From assembly GCA_029237695.1 (NCBI GenBank), contig JAQRGA010000043.1:434001-498000 (forward strand): a stretch of 64,000 nt of DNA, given 5' to 3'. Of this stretch, positions 9,877 to 19,724 are shown piece by piece. The first letter of the stretch is position 1, and the number at the start of each line of letters is the position of its first letter. A program made the translations under genes and the position numbers. A model generated the notes under the pieces. The model ran no database searches. It was not told the DNA's origin and saw only the letters and a list, made by a program, of their open reading frames with translations. The stretch is from Conchocele bisecta (taxonomy: Eukaryota > Mollusca > Bivalvia > Lucinida > Thyasiridae).

Positions 9877-10243
9877 AGGGCACTAGATAAGGAATTAGTA
9901 AGTTGAGTATTTTCATTTCATCACTTCTGAAGCAATTGGGTCATGATTTCAAAATTGTAATTGGGTAAAATAAAATCACACTACTGTTTACACATCAACA
10001 TACAGCAAGTATTGAATAGTTTGCTTCGAAATGAAAACATGTCTTGGCATTTCATTAGAATTGTCTCATTGGAAAATAATAAAAGTATGCTATATTTGTG
10101 GTCTGTTTATTGTTTTCTGCAGCACGATAAAGGTACCAACAAATTGTTATTGCTTTTTGATACTCGCTACTTCTGATTTCAATTGGGTTTTTGGTAAATT
10201 TAATTGGGTATTTAAGCAAATACGCAGCTTATCTCGAGCTCTG
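9877..10243 (+). mobile_element. Family S element, central hairpin half lost
   Basis: It matches the 46371-46778 element from AGATAAGGAATTAGTA to CGCAGCTTATCTCGAGC. The central palindrome TGGCATTTCATTAGAATTGT is present only once, so half of the hairpin is deleted. Confidence 0.8.
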
Positions 10244-10288
10244 CTGACATAGATCTTTGTCATTTGTAGTCAGCCAGTCTAGCTTCTG

Positions 10289-10591
10289 TAGCCGATTTCA
10301 TCAAAATTGCAAGCATACTTATCTAGCAAAGTATACATTAAGGGAGTAATAATTGTTTTTTTCCCAAAATGAATTATTTCATATAGAACTAACCACTGCA
10401 TATAGTTGATGATTAAACGTATGCAGAATTATTATACTGAATTTATTCCATTATCACAGCCAAAATGGCTGTGATAATGTAATAGATTCGGTATAATATA
10501 AAATAATAAATTTATCCTTAAATTGAAAATTCTCCCTCAATGTATACTCTGATAGATAAGTATACTTTGCAATGTTGGTGAAATAGGCTAC
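10289..10591 (-). mobile_element. Family B MITE
   Basis: TAGCCGATTTCATC to GGTGAAATAGGCTA, with the central palindrome CACAGCCAAAATGGCTGTG. The GAGTAAT side is on the left, so the copy is inverted. Confidence 0.9.
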
Positions 10592-10722
10592 TGATCTACT
10601 AGCGCACTCGTGAAACCTGATAACTATCTACTGTGTGTTAGTAGAGCGGCGATTATTCATAGACTACATCGTGAACAGTGAATAACATGATCACACTGTG
10701 CGGATATGAAGCTTCATCTTAA

Positions 10723-10961
10723 CCCTTTGAACCCGAAAACCCGCTATAGCGGGGTTTGCAAACAGTGCAGATCCAGATGAGCCGGCTCGTAACGAGCCGT
10801 CTCATCAGGATCTGCATTTTTTGCAAGTAATTTTCACATTTTTTAGAACAAAAACACCCACTTTTCATAAATGGACTAATCTGAAAATAATTTTGTGACG
10901 ATTGGATTGGTCGGAAAATTAGCATATCACAGTCTATTCCAGTTACTTAGGGTTGACAGGG
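10723..10961 (+). mobile_element. Family K MITE, intact TTAA borders
   Basis: TTAA at 10719-10722 precedes CCCTTTGAACCC. The right end GGGTTGACAGGG abuts TTAA at 10962-10965. The central palindrome is GAGCCGGCTCGTAACGAGCC. CCCTTT ends plus TTAA fit piggyBac-type transposition. Confidence 0.9.
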
Positions 10962-10965
10962 TTAA

Positions 10966-11487
10966 ATGTATATGCCCGCTCAGTAGGCACAACATGTTCT
11001 TTACAGCAATTAAATAAGTGTATAATTGCAAGTGTGTCACTATTCCACCAGTTATAAAAAAAATACAAGTGCCCGCTATACAGACATAATCAATCAGTAG
11101 TATTTATTTTACTGATAGTGACTCGCGGTGGTATCAGGCTATTTTTATATGCAAAAAAAGCCATTTAATTTTTTTAATTATTTATACTAATTAAATGCGT
11201 CACCTGAACAAATAATATGTCGACATATTATAAAGTATGATCATTGCACACCAAAACAATAAATACAGAGAATAAATAGTAATGCCAGTTAACATGTTAA
11301 GGAAACACGGTTATTGCCCCTGATATCATTGTGGACATTTACGTCTGATATAAACTGTATAATAATGCCAATTAATACGTGGGGTAATGGTGAATTAATG
11401 TTTATTTTGCCAGAAAATGTCATATCTACAGAATATTAAAAACTATCTGTCTCCCTATATTATAACCTACTGAGTGAGCATGTACCT
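10966..11487 (+). mobile_element. Family C element, TTAA-flanked
   Basis: About 520 bp. The left end shares the TTAA (10962-10965) with the K element, and the right TTAA is at 11488-11491. Termini are TATGCCCGCTCAGTAGGCAC and the inverse CTACTGAGTGAGCATGTACC. The interior has TTAATTAGTATAAAT-like and ATTACCCCACGTATT-like blocks shared with 28065 and 32141. Non-coding. Confidence 0.85.
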
Positions 11488-11540
11488 TTAATATGTGACT
11501 GTAACTGAATAAAGTTGGCTTAATATGCTATTTGCAACTA

Positions 11541-12057
11541 CTGTCTGTTTCACGAAACCTGTCCAAATTTTACGGCTATATAAATAATGCAAAAACAATA
11601 TATTTTTCGATAATATTACATTATTGCAATATTTAAGAATGAGCCTACTTTTTATTTCCTGAAATTTGGTCCAATATTGATTTTATTGGGAAAAACAAAT
11701 TTGCAGATGTTTTAACATGCGGAAATTTTTCTAATTTCAGAAACAGTGGAACGATTTTCAAAATGTAACTTTTGTTTTCTTAGTTAGATCATATCCAAGT
11801 TATCTAGCTATGTATCAGGATCAATTTCCTTATTTTTTGGACTCCTCCTCCAGGTTCTCCACCTCTTTTTTCCCCATGTTAAATTCCTATAGAGAACTAA
11901 TTTTTCGTAATAAAATCAATATTTGACCAAATTTCACCAAATAAAAATAAAGCTCATTCTTAAATTTTTATAAAATTTAATATTATCGAAAAAGAATAAT
12001 GTTTTTGCATTGTTTATATGGCCGTAAATGTTGTGCAGCTTTCGTGAAACAGACAGT
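11541..12057. mobile_element. Family E element with long inverted ends
   Basis: Ends are CTGTCTGTTTCACGAAAC and the inverse GTTTCGTGAAACAGACAG (one base differs). Terminal inverted repeats of about 140 bp include TTTTTCGATAATATT and TTTAAGAATGAGCCT. Non-coding. Confidence 0.9.
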
Positions 12058-12059
12058 AA

Positions 12060-12257
12060 TGTAGATCCAGACCAGCCTGTAAATCCGCACAGTCTGATCA
12101 TGATCTGCATTGATCGTCATTCAGTCTGTGAAATACTTATCCTATTTCTAACAAACGGTATAAGTCATTACGACGCCGTAGGACTCCGTTAGATGATAAG
12201 GAGCTAGACTGGTCATAAATCATCACAAATACCACAAGCCCCATTTCCCCAGGAGCA
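12060..12257 (+). mobile_element. Family D MITE, left end lost
   Basis: Starts at TGTAGATCCAGACCAGCC directly after the E element and runs to CAAGCCCCATTTCCCCAG. E probably inserted at or beside its left end. Confidence 0.7.
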
Positions 12258-12535
12258 AATACGCTGGCACATGTCACTCGAATGAAACTGTATATGCAAC
12301 TTCTTTTGCATGCCATATTTGACGTGTCACGAGCAAATCAGATGAAATACATTTGTCATCTCCTTAGTCCGATCACGGTACCCGGTCTACACTGTGTGTC
12401 ATCTAATCGAATAACAAAAGAAAAGAAACGTGTTACAATTAATGCACGTATGTATTTTATATAATTCAAGAATAATTAATAGTTTCATGTGACACATTAT
12501 AATATATGTGACCTGCCATGAATAAAACATACTTC

Positions 12536-12620
12536 TTGTATTTGCGACCAGTGTATACCCAGATCGGCCTGCGCAACAGCGCAGTCCGATCAGGGTTACA
12601 CTGTTCGCCCATTAGTCAAT
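12536..12620 (+). mobile_element. Family D half copy
   Basis: TTTGCGACCAGTGTATACCC with the palindromic core GATCGGCCTGCGCAAC / GCGCAGTCCGATC and GTTACACTGTTCGCCCATT. The right half is missing. Confidence 0.7.
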
Positions 12621-13046
12621 ATTTCAAGTCACTCCAGAATGCGTATAACATACAAATTACATAGTTCAATATCGGGGTACACTTAATATCTGACTTAATA
12701 TATCAGAAGCTACACTGGGCAAAGAACAAAGAATAAGACTGGTTTCGTCAAATCGCGTGAACTTTATCTGTTAAGAAATCTACGACCGCTGCGCAGGATC
12801 AAACCAACAATTGTATATCGTATGTAGGTCAAAGTTACTCAATGGGTGTCACAATTATGTCATAAAACTACTATGCATATTTGTAGCAGTTCAGATCGCA
12901 TTGATACGGCAGAAAGTTAAAGGTCGAGATCTAAATTGTTCATATGGTGTAACCTTTTTAATTGTACGTGTTAAATATGGCTTGTTGTTATGCGGAATGT
13001 TATCAGGGTTAGACAGACGGTTTGCCTTTTGCGCCCTGTATCGGAT
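12621..13046. other. No feature recognised
   Basis: AT-rich sequence without clear repeats. The 104-codon frame across its right end runs into a D element, so I do not regard it as a gene. Confidence 0.6.
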
Positions 13047-13047
13047 A

Positions 13048-13470
13048 TGTGTGGCTGTGACTGGAGAAATCGGGCTGATTGGAATTGTGACCAATATAGG
13101 TTCTGATCATAGCTTACTCATATAACCTGATAACGATATTTATCACATCTTTGACACATTTCAGGGTGTTGTTTCTGTATTAACACAGCTCGTGTGCAAT
13201 GTATGTGCACGAGGATGTGATACATAAGTTAGATCATGTTTGTCCGCATGTACGAACGATAATCCGCTCGCTAAAGCTCGCGGATTATCTCCTCGTACAT
13301 GCGGACGAACCGTGATATAACTTATACATATTGCTTGTTGGAAGAATCGCGGGTGTTTCCTTGATGGGATGGCGAACAGCGCAGATCCTGCGCATCCACA
13401 CAGTCTGATTTGACTCTAAACGGATCACAAAAACCAACAGCTCATTTCTCCATTCACAACCACTTATGGG
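13048..13470 (-). mobile_element. Family D MITE interrupted by F
   Basis: The left part, TGTGGCTGTGACTGGAGAAA to CCTGATAACGAT, and the right part, ATATTGCTTGTTGGAAG to CATTTCTCCATTCACAACC, are contiguous in other D copies. Family F splits them. Confidence 0.85.
13133..13326 (+). mobile_element. Family F element nested in D
   Basis: It contains CACATCTTTGACACATTTC, GTTTCTGTATTAACACAGC and a hairpin with arms GTCCGCATGTACGA / TCGTACATGCGGAC around AATCCGCTCGCTAAAGC. The same element is found inverted at 34309 and split at 56934. Confidence 0.8.
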
Positions 13471-13540
13471 TTCCTTTCTGATAAAAAGTACCTTATGATG
13501 TTTGTTGGTCATTGCCCTTATGGGTTTTCACTAATGGGGA

Positions 13541-13625
13541 TATAAACCAAATTGCTACCCAGCTCCATACGTTTCGCGAGGAGCAGGTAGATAACACATC
13601 GGAGGCGAATTATTGTAGCTATAAT
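13541..13625 (+). mobile_element. Family R fragment
   Basis: AATTGCTACCCAGCTCCATA, CGCGAGG and GGCGAATTATTGTAGCTA match the R copies at 17566 and 50682. Confidence 0.6.
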
Positions 13626-13659
13626 GGGGAATGTGGTACGTGGTTTGCTGGGTCGGGTA

Positions 13660-14242
13660 CAGAGAATAGTAGGTTAGTGCCGTGAATGGGAAAACATATC
13701 CGGCAAGGCTCAATAATTTCTTTATTTTTCATCAGAAGTATATGTTGTGACCACTCATTTGAACCGTCTCACCGAGACGGTTCAAATGAGTGGTCACAAC
13801 ATATACTTTGGTTCAGAAATAAGGAAAATAGATTGAGAATTGTAGGTCAGAGCCGTGAATGGGAAAACATATCCGGCAAGGCTCAAGAATTTCTTTATTT
13901 CTCATCAGAAGTATATGTTGTTTCAAATGAGTGGTCACAACATATACTTTGGTTCAGAAATAAGGAAAATAGATTGAGAATAGTAGGTTAGTGCCGTGAA
14001 TGGGAAAAAAGATCTGGCAAGGCTTAGGAAACGGGATGGACGAGGCTCTACCGAGCACATCCCCTTTCCGTGCCGCGCCAGATATTTTGCTCATTCACGG
14101 CACTAACCTACTATTCTATTTATCCCGTCAACATATACAAATAGCTTTAAAATGCAAAAAAATAATCCCAGCCGCATTCCCCATCGTATTGACAGGATAT
14201 CAAAAATGTTTCACGGCACATACGCACTGTGTTGACGGGATA
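13660..14242 (+). mobile_element. Composite H element, hairpin module duplicated
   Basis: Three H left ends (13662, 13836, 13977) stand in tandem. The first is followed by the full GTGGTCACAAC hairpin, the second by one with most of its left arm deleted, and the third by a complete H body ending TGTTGACGGGATAAAA. Confidence 0.85.
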
Positions 14243-14274
14243 AAATGGGTTAATGGGTTAAAACTGTTAGTCTG

Positions 14275-14600
14275 TTATTATCCCCTCGCCAATAGCGTAT
14301 GTGCGTACGTGGGTACGTGCGTACGTCAGTAATACATTTCATTTTTCAATAACTCGTGGTCCGCTTCACCAATTCGCCACGTCTGACCGTCCAAGGTCAA
14401 GGACACTGAGGACTTATGTTCAACTTGTCTGAAAGGAAACAATGTTAAAATATTTTTATTTATTTTATTCAATAACTTATGAACCACTTAAACCGATTTG
14501 GATAATACTTGGCCACAATGTGTGTCTAGGGATGGTACGTCTGACTGCCTAAGGCCAATGCCACTGAGGACTTTATTATTATTATTATTATTATTATTAT
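14275..14600 (+). repeat. Family P repeat ending in (ATT)n
   Basis: TACGTGCGTACG is followed by TTTTTCAATAACTCGTGGTC, CCAAGGTCAAGGACACTGAG, a second diverged copy of the same unit (TTGGCCACAATGTGTGTCTA) and an ATT microsatellite (14573-14600). Related to 17105-17436. Confidence 0.75.
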
Positions 14601-14640
14601 CAAGGCCAGCAATGTGATTCGCTTCGTTTAACGATGCCAG

Positions 14641-14946
14641 TAGCCTATTTCATCAACATTGCAAAGTATACTTTAGTAGCAAAGTATACTTTGAGAGAGA
14701 AATTTTCATTTTTTTTTTAAATTTATTAATTTTTATTATACTGAATTTATTACATTATCACAGCCATTTAATGGCTGTGATAATGTAATAAATTCAGTAT
14801 AATAATTCTGCATACTTTTAATCATGAAATATATGCATTTGTTAGTTCTATATGAAATAATGCATTTCAGGAAAAATAAATGATTACTCCCTCAAAGTAT
14901 ACTTTGCTAGTAAAGTATACTTTGCAATGTTGATGAAATAGGCTAC
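14641..14946 (+). mobile_element. Family B MITE, full length
   Basis: TAGCCTATTTCATCAACATT to TGATGAAATAGGCTA, with all four AAAGTATACTTT-type boxes and the central TGTGATAATGTAATAAATTC palindrome. CCAG precedes it. Confidence 0.95.
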
Positions 14947-15120
14947 AGTTCTTGCTACCATATTAATTTTTTTTTTTTGTAAACCGTTATTTGGAAATTT
15001 TCGGCCAGCCGACCTCGTCGCTCCGTGTTCCCTGTCTTTTTACACAGCGTATGATTAGCCTCTTTACTTGATGTGCTTGATTCCCGACAGTAAACCTATA
15101 TACGAGTACGTCACGTGAAT

Positions 15121-15200
15121 TTATGGCCACCGGCTTAAGCCCTGATCAGATTGCGCGGGGGCGCAGACCGATCTGGGGCTCCACTTGTCGAATTTGTCGC
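15121..15200. mobile_element. Family D core remnant
   Basis: CCTGATCAGATTGCGCGG / GCGCAGACCGATCTGGGG is the D-type core palindrome with CCACTTGTCG. Both outer ends are lost. Confidence 0.5.
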
Positions 15201-15315
15201 AAGGTCCATTTTTATCTTTCTGGATCCATATTTTCTCGCTACGGTAGGCCGATGAAATTTTTAAACTAAGATCATCACGAAAGTTAATCGACAAATAAAC
15301 CCTAACAATCAGCAT

Positions 15316-15551
15316 GGGCCCATTTCACTAAACTTCGTACAACTAAAATGTTCGTAAGTGCAACTTAGGATCGTCTGGAGATTTCAATGTATGGATTTAC
15401 ATTTATTGAGCATAGGCTGCAGCCTATGCTCAATACATGTACATCCAATAATTGTTTCCAAGCAAACATTGTTAATGTGAAATTTACAGACTATCATAAT
15501 TTTGCACTTACGAACATTTTAGTCGTACGAGGTTTAATGAAACGGGCCCAA
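15316..15551 (+). mobile_element. Family A foldback element
   Basis: GGGCCCATTTCACTAAAC to GTTTAATGAAACGGGCCC. The central palindrome is shortened to AGGCTGCAGCCT. The 139-codon frame here is just translation of the repeat. Confidence 0.9.
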
Positions 15552-15865
15552 GTCCGTTATTACTGTCACAATGCGCATGTCATCAATACCAGCCTATATA
15601 CAGGTTCTGCAAGAATAGACACAGGCGAGCAGGTGCATCCACGCAATCACAACAGGATTCACAGTTTCTGGAATTCGATCAATTCATCATTTACTTTGCT
15701 CCGGCCTGCTTTCTTGTCGCGATTTAGTTCATTGTCGACAAAAGCGGTCTTAAGATATTTGCAACGAGTGCATTCTATCAACACATCCTTTCGCCTTTCG
15801 AACTAACGAATCAGACTATATTACAGCATACCTCATAACATCTCAAGATCATCAGATTGAATAAT
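15552..15865. other. No feature recognised
   Basis: No repeat family or convincing exon seen. Confidence 0.5.
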
Positions 15866-16133
15866 CAAGGGCGGATTCACGTAGGGGAAAACCCGGCGCG
15901 CCCCACCCCCCTGAAATTTGGCGAGTAAAGATATTGTTGCTTTAAAATGCGCCAGAACGCAGCAACATGGGGTGTATATACCAACAATATCCCGGAGGGC
16001 ATACCGCCGGACCCACCTAGCAATCTCCCCAGCTCCGCTTGGTCGACGAACAAACGGTGCTAGTTCGAAAATATAGTAAACTATTTCAATTAAGAAGTCC
16101 CGTCCCCCCTAACCTGAAATGCTGGATCCGCCC
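15866..16133 (+). mobile_element. Family AA element, hAT-like ends
   Basis: Left AAGGGCGGATTCACG and right GCTGGATCCGCCCAT are inverted, with C- and G-rich subterminal tracts. Similar ends occur at 34562-34797. hAT assignment is inferred from the terminus only. Confidence 0.65.
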
Positions 16134-16153
16134 ATGATAATGCTGATAGAATT

Positions 16154-16226
16154 GCAGTGGCATCCCTCTAAAGCGGCCACCTTGTGGGCCTTCCAATGTG
16201 TCCGGTTTAGAGAGGTTCCACTGTAT
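16154..16226. mobile_element. Family J MITE, diverged
   Basis: CAGTGGCATCCCTCTAAAGC and TCCGGTTTAGAGAGGTTCCA form the inverted ends of a roughly 70-bp element. Confidence 0.75.
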
Positions 16227-16386
16227 TTGTGTTCCTAATTCCGAAGTTTTACTGGACGAACTTTTTAAAATTAATATTGAGTGTAATACGTGGGCTCATG
16301 GTAGAAGAGCCGCTACAGGGACGAAATGACGAACAGTGTAGACCATGATAAGACGAGGATTTCGTGTTTCTAAATCGTTGATAATT

Positions 16387-16466
16387 TACGGACCTTCGAA
16401 AAGTGATGTTCACCGACGCCGAAGGCAGGCGTCGATGAACATCACTTTTCGAAGGTCCGTAAATCT
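16387..16466. repeat. Hairpin, 30-bp arms
   Basis: TTTACGGACCTTCGAAAAGT and its inverse ACTTTTCGAAGGTCCGTAAA flank a loop GACGCCGAAGGCAGGCGTC that is itself a small stem. Confidence 0.9.
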
Positions 16467-16660
16467 CATATACACCTCCTCAAAATACTATACTTATTTT
16501 ATTATATGACCGTTACCACGAATATTCAGAAAATCAGGAATAGTTACTAACAGTGTAAACACAAAAACAATTACATGTGTCAGATTTACGCATGCGCTCT
16601 AAGGAGGTGAACAATATGTTTGTTTACATGAATTTGTTTACATCTCGCCCGAGAGTGCTT

Positions 16661-16902
16661 GGGGCCGTTTCACTAAACTTCGTACGACTACAATGTTCGT
16701 AATTGCAAAATTATGACAGTCTGTAAATTCCACATTAACAACATTTTCTTGTAAACAATTATTGGATTTACATTTATTGAGCATAGGCTGCATATGCAGC
16801 CTATGCTCAATAAATGTAAATCCATCAATTGAAATTTCCAGACGATCCTAAATTTGCACTTACGAACATTTTAGTCGTACGAAGTTTAGTGAAACGGGCC
16901 CC
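16661..16902 (+). mobile_element. Family A foldback element, near consensus
   Basis: GGGGCCGTTTCACTAAAC to GTTTAGTGAAACGGGCCCC with the intact central GCTGCATATGCAGC palindrome. TGCTT occurs on both sides and may be a target duplication. Confidence 0.95.
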
Positions 16903-17104
16903 TGCTTCGTGAATCTGTTCATAGGTGTACATTCAATTTGTAGATAATCACGTGGCAGTGTTTCCACCAATGAGAATGACTGCAATACTTAGTCATATTA
17001 TAATATTATGTATCCCCTCGCAGATAGGGGTGAGTGAATAGGGTTTAACGTCCGCTTTTCTGACATATAGGTACAAGCCTCAGGGAGTCTACACGCAGGC
17101 GGCC

Positions 17105-17436
17105 CCCCCGCAGATAGGTAATAGAGGATATAGCGTTAGTCCATGTACGTACGTGCGTACGGTATTAACACCTTTCATTTTTCAATAACCCACGAACCGC
17201 TTCACTGATTTTGACAATATTTGGCCACAATGTGTGTCTAGGGATGGTGCTTTGTGTCGCATACGACACACGTCCGACCGCACAAGGTCAAGGTCACTGA
17301 GGACGTATGCTCACCTTGTTTGTAAGGCAAAACTGTTAACAAAAACATATTACAAAGGCTGCCTGTATGATCCACGTTCGACCGCCCAAGGTCAAGGTCA
17401 CTGGGGAATTTTTTTTATCAAGGGGGGATAAGCTTC
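17105..17436 (+). repeat. Family P repeat, two units
   Basis: GTACGTACGTGCGTACG, TTTTTCAATAACCCACGAAC, GGCCACAATGTGTGTCTAGG, then CAAGGTCAAGGTCACTGAGG and a second CCAAGGTCAAGGTCACTGGG. Frames through it are not genes. Confidence 0.75.
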
Positions 17437-17511
17437 GTTTAACACTGCCATTTCTTGTTTGCTATTATTGTGCTAAAGAGAGTAACGAGGCTACGTGGGC
17501 TATAGTGCTAT

Positions 17512-17843
17512 GTCTAATACTTGATCAGACTGCACAGTCTGATCAGGGATTACACTAGAAACAAAATTGCTACCTCGCTACATACCTCTCGCGATGTAAC
17601 GCATGGAAGAGTGATTTTGCAATCGGTTATCCGGCGTGTTCGATATATTAGCGATATAAAACTGTCAAAGCTGTATCAGTGCAGAAATTATTCAAAGATT
17701 ATTTATTTAAAAGTATAAAATATACAGTTTACTAAATTTTAACCTACATGCAACAGGTGTGGGTATGCACATCGGTTGCTCACAATTTTTGAATGGGTCA
17801 AATTGTAGCCGTAGATAACATAGTAGGCGAATTGTTGTAGCTA
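17512..17843 (+). mobile_element. D core remnant followed by family R repeat
   Basis: TGATCAGACTGCACAGTCTGATCA is a D-type core. The R repeat follows from AATTGCTACCTCGCTACATA (17563) through GCAATCGGTTATCCGGCGTG and TTTACTAAATTTTAACC to GGCGAATTGTTGTAGCTA. A second R copy is at 50682. Confidence 0.7.
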
Positions 17844-17851
17844 GGATTACG

Positions 17852-18043
17852 CACAGGTGGAAGACTCGGACCTATGACACCAAAAAAATGCCTATTAAAA
17901 AAAATCCCATTACCCCACCCACTTGGTCTCGTACAGTACTATACGTTAACGTATAGTACTGTACGAGACCAAGTGGGTGGGGTAATGGGATTTTTTTGAA
18001 TAGGCATTTTTTTGGTGTCATAGGTCCGAGTCTTCCACCTGTG
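17852..18043. mobile_element. Family I hairpin MITE with 8-bp target duplication
   Basis: A 192-bp near-perfect palindrome from CACAGGTGGAAGACTCGGAC to its inverse, centred on TATACGTTAACGTATA. GGATTACG is found exactly at 17844-17851 and 18044-18051. An 8-bp duplication fits hAT-type insertion. The arms differ by only a few bases, so it looks young. Confidence 0.95.
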
Positions 18044-18051
18044 GGATTACG

Positions 18052-18317
18052 CTGGTCGCAGTCGACATGATGACGACCGTTTTTGAAGCAACATGCACAT
18101 ATTTTATTGGCAGATTACTGGTAAATGAACCCGTCTCGCTCCACGTATTGACGATAATTAGAATTTCCCATTCACATTTAACATAAACACCACTGAAGTT
18201 ATGATGAGATAAACATAAACACAAAACACAATTCAACACAGTTTGATAAACAGTGACTTATTGGTTTTGCGACGAGCGGTTCGGCTGGATTTTCAAGGTG
18301 TAACTGTAATTAACCCT
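18052..18317. other. No feature recognised
   Basis: No repeat family recognised apart from a few D-like bases (CTGGTCGCAGTC) at the left edge. Confidence 0.5.
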
Positions 18318-18752
18318 CAGTTACAAATAATTAATGCTAGCTTTAAATAATTAGAACTAGCATTAACTAGTCATTTGAAGAGCTCTCTAAATCAGTTGGA
18401 GCTAGCTCTAAATATTTAATGTTAGCTCTAATTATTTAGAGATAGCAATAATCTTTTGAGTTTATGTACATTTGGCGTTCCGGGAACGCCAAATCTACAT
18501 AAACTCAAATAATTAATGCTAGCCCTAAATATTTAATGCTAGCTCTAAATATTTAATGCTAGCTCTAAATAGTTAGACAATACTTATTTGGGTTACGTAG
18601 TGTTGGCGTTCCAGGAAATATTTAGAGCTAGCTCCAAATGATTAAGAGATATCTTCAAATGATTTGGAGCTAGCTCTAAATATTTAATGCTAGTTCTAAT
18701 TATTTACAGCTAGTAATACTTATCTGAGTTTATGTCGATTTGGCGTTCCATA
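18318..18752. repeat. Family O array of GCTAGCTCTAAAT units
   Basis: About 20-bp units of the type TTAATGCTAGCTCTAAATAT occur in both orientations. They surround a perfect hairpin TATGTACATTTGGCGTTCC / GGAACGCCAAATCTACATA (about 18460-18505), and GGCGTTCC recurs at about 18604 and 18741. It looks like an expanded foldback element. Confidence 0.85.
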
Positions 18753-18986
18753 GTTTTCTGAAGTAAATGCACATATAAATACACATAAATATGATGTTAA
18801 TAAATATAAAACATATAATGGTGCTTTTAAGGTAATTTGTAACACATTCCTTTTGATCTACTATGCAACGTTAAGCTATAAACTATATTTGTAATTCGAT
18901 ATATGATTAGGTAAATGTTATGTCTGCCTACCCAAGTGTGTGTAAGCATTTCGGGATATTTATTTAGTACACCGAAGTTACCTGCT

Positions 18987-19440
18987 AAATGCTTTGATTT
19001 AACGACGGCACTGGCTCGATGAGCTTGCATATCGGGACCGACTATTTAACTCCCCATCGGATAGGACTAGGCTAGCACGAAGTTGTCTTGCCCAATCGGC
19101 AATTGGGAGCAGGTCGAGGTGGGAATCGAACAAACCGCAGTCTCCCGGGGCCCGTTTCACTAAACTTCGTACGACTAAAATGTTCGTAAGTGCAAATTTA
19201 GGATGGTCGGGAAATGTCAATTGATGGATTTACATTTATTGAGCATAGGCTGCATATGCAGCATATGCTCAATAAATGTAAATCCAATACATGTTTACAA
19301 GAAAACAGTGTTAATGGGAAATTTACAGACTATCATAATTTTGCACTTACGAATATTTCAGTCGTACGAAGTTTAGTGAAACGTTGCCCAGATCCGCAGT
19401 CCGACGCTCTACCTACTGAGCTAATCCGGCCACCCATGCA
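18987..19440 (-). mobile_element. tRNA-derived SINE split by element A
   Basis: Read on the minus strand, TTAGCTCAGTAGGTAGAGCG (box A) starts near 19430. Element A (19147-19390) interrupts it, then GTTCGATTCCC (box B) and the body TTGGGCAAGACAAC follow, ending in GTGCCGTCGTTAAATC. TTACCTGCT lies at 18978-18986 and 19441-19449, a 9-bp target duplication that fixes both ends. Confidence 0.88.
19147..19390 (+). mobile_element. Family A foldback nested in SINE
   Basis: GGGGCCCGTTTCACTAAAC to GTTTAGTGAAACG. It separates box A from box B of the SINE, so it landed after the SINE. The central palindrome is ATAGGCTGCATATGCAGCAT. Confidence 0.92.
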
Positions 19441-19463
19441 TTACCTGCTGGACATTGACAGCA

Positions 19464-19706
19464 GGGGCTCGTTTCACTAAACTTCTTACGACTAAAATGT
19501 TCGTAAGTGCAAAATTATAATTGTCTGTAAATTTCGCATTAATAATGTTTTCTTGAAAACAATTATTGGATTTACATTTATTGAGCATAGGCTGCATATG
19601 CAGCATATGCTCAATAAATGTAAATCCATAAATTGAAAGTTACAGACGATCTTAAATTTAAACTTACGAACATTTTAGTCGTAAGAAGTTTAGTGAAACG
19701 GGTCCC
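19464..19706 (+). mobile_element. Family A foldback element
   Basis: GGGGCTCGTTTCACTAAAC to GTTTAGTGAAACGGGTCCC. It lies just 24 bp from the SINE and shares the ATGCAGCATATG centre variant with the copy at 19147, suggesting a local relation. Confidence 0.92.
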
Positions 19707-19724
19707 TGGTTCCTAGTGGAATCC

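Noticed and set aside
15387..15806. 139-codon open frame
   Set aside because: Its first half is translation of the family A foldback; the same peptide (NILVVRSLVKR) appears in every A copy on either strand.
18318..18752. Centromeric or satellite array
   Set aside because: Units are few, in both orientations and centred on a hairpin, which fits an expanded foldback rather than a satellite.
19391..19440. tRNA gene on the minus strand (TAGCTCAGTAGGTAGAGCG)
   Set aside because: Box B is 240 bp away beyond a transposon, and a SINE body with target duplications accounts for it.
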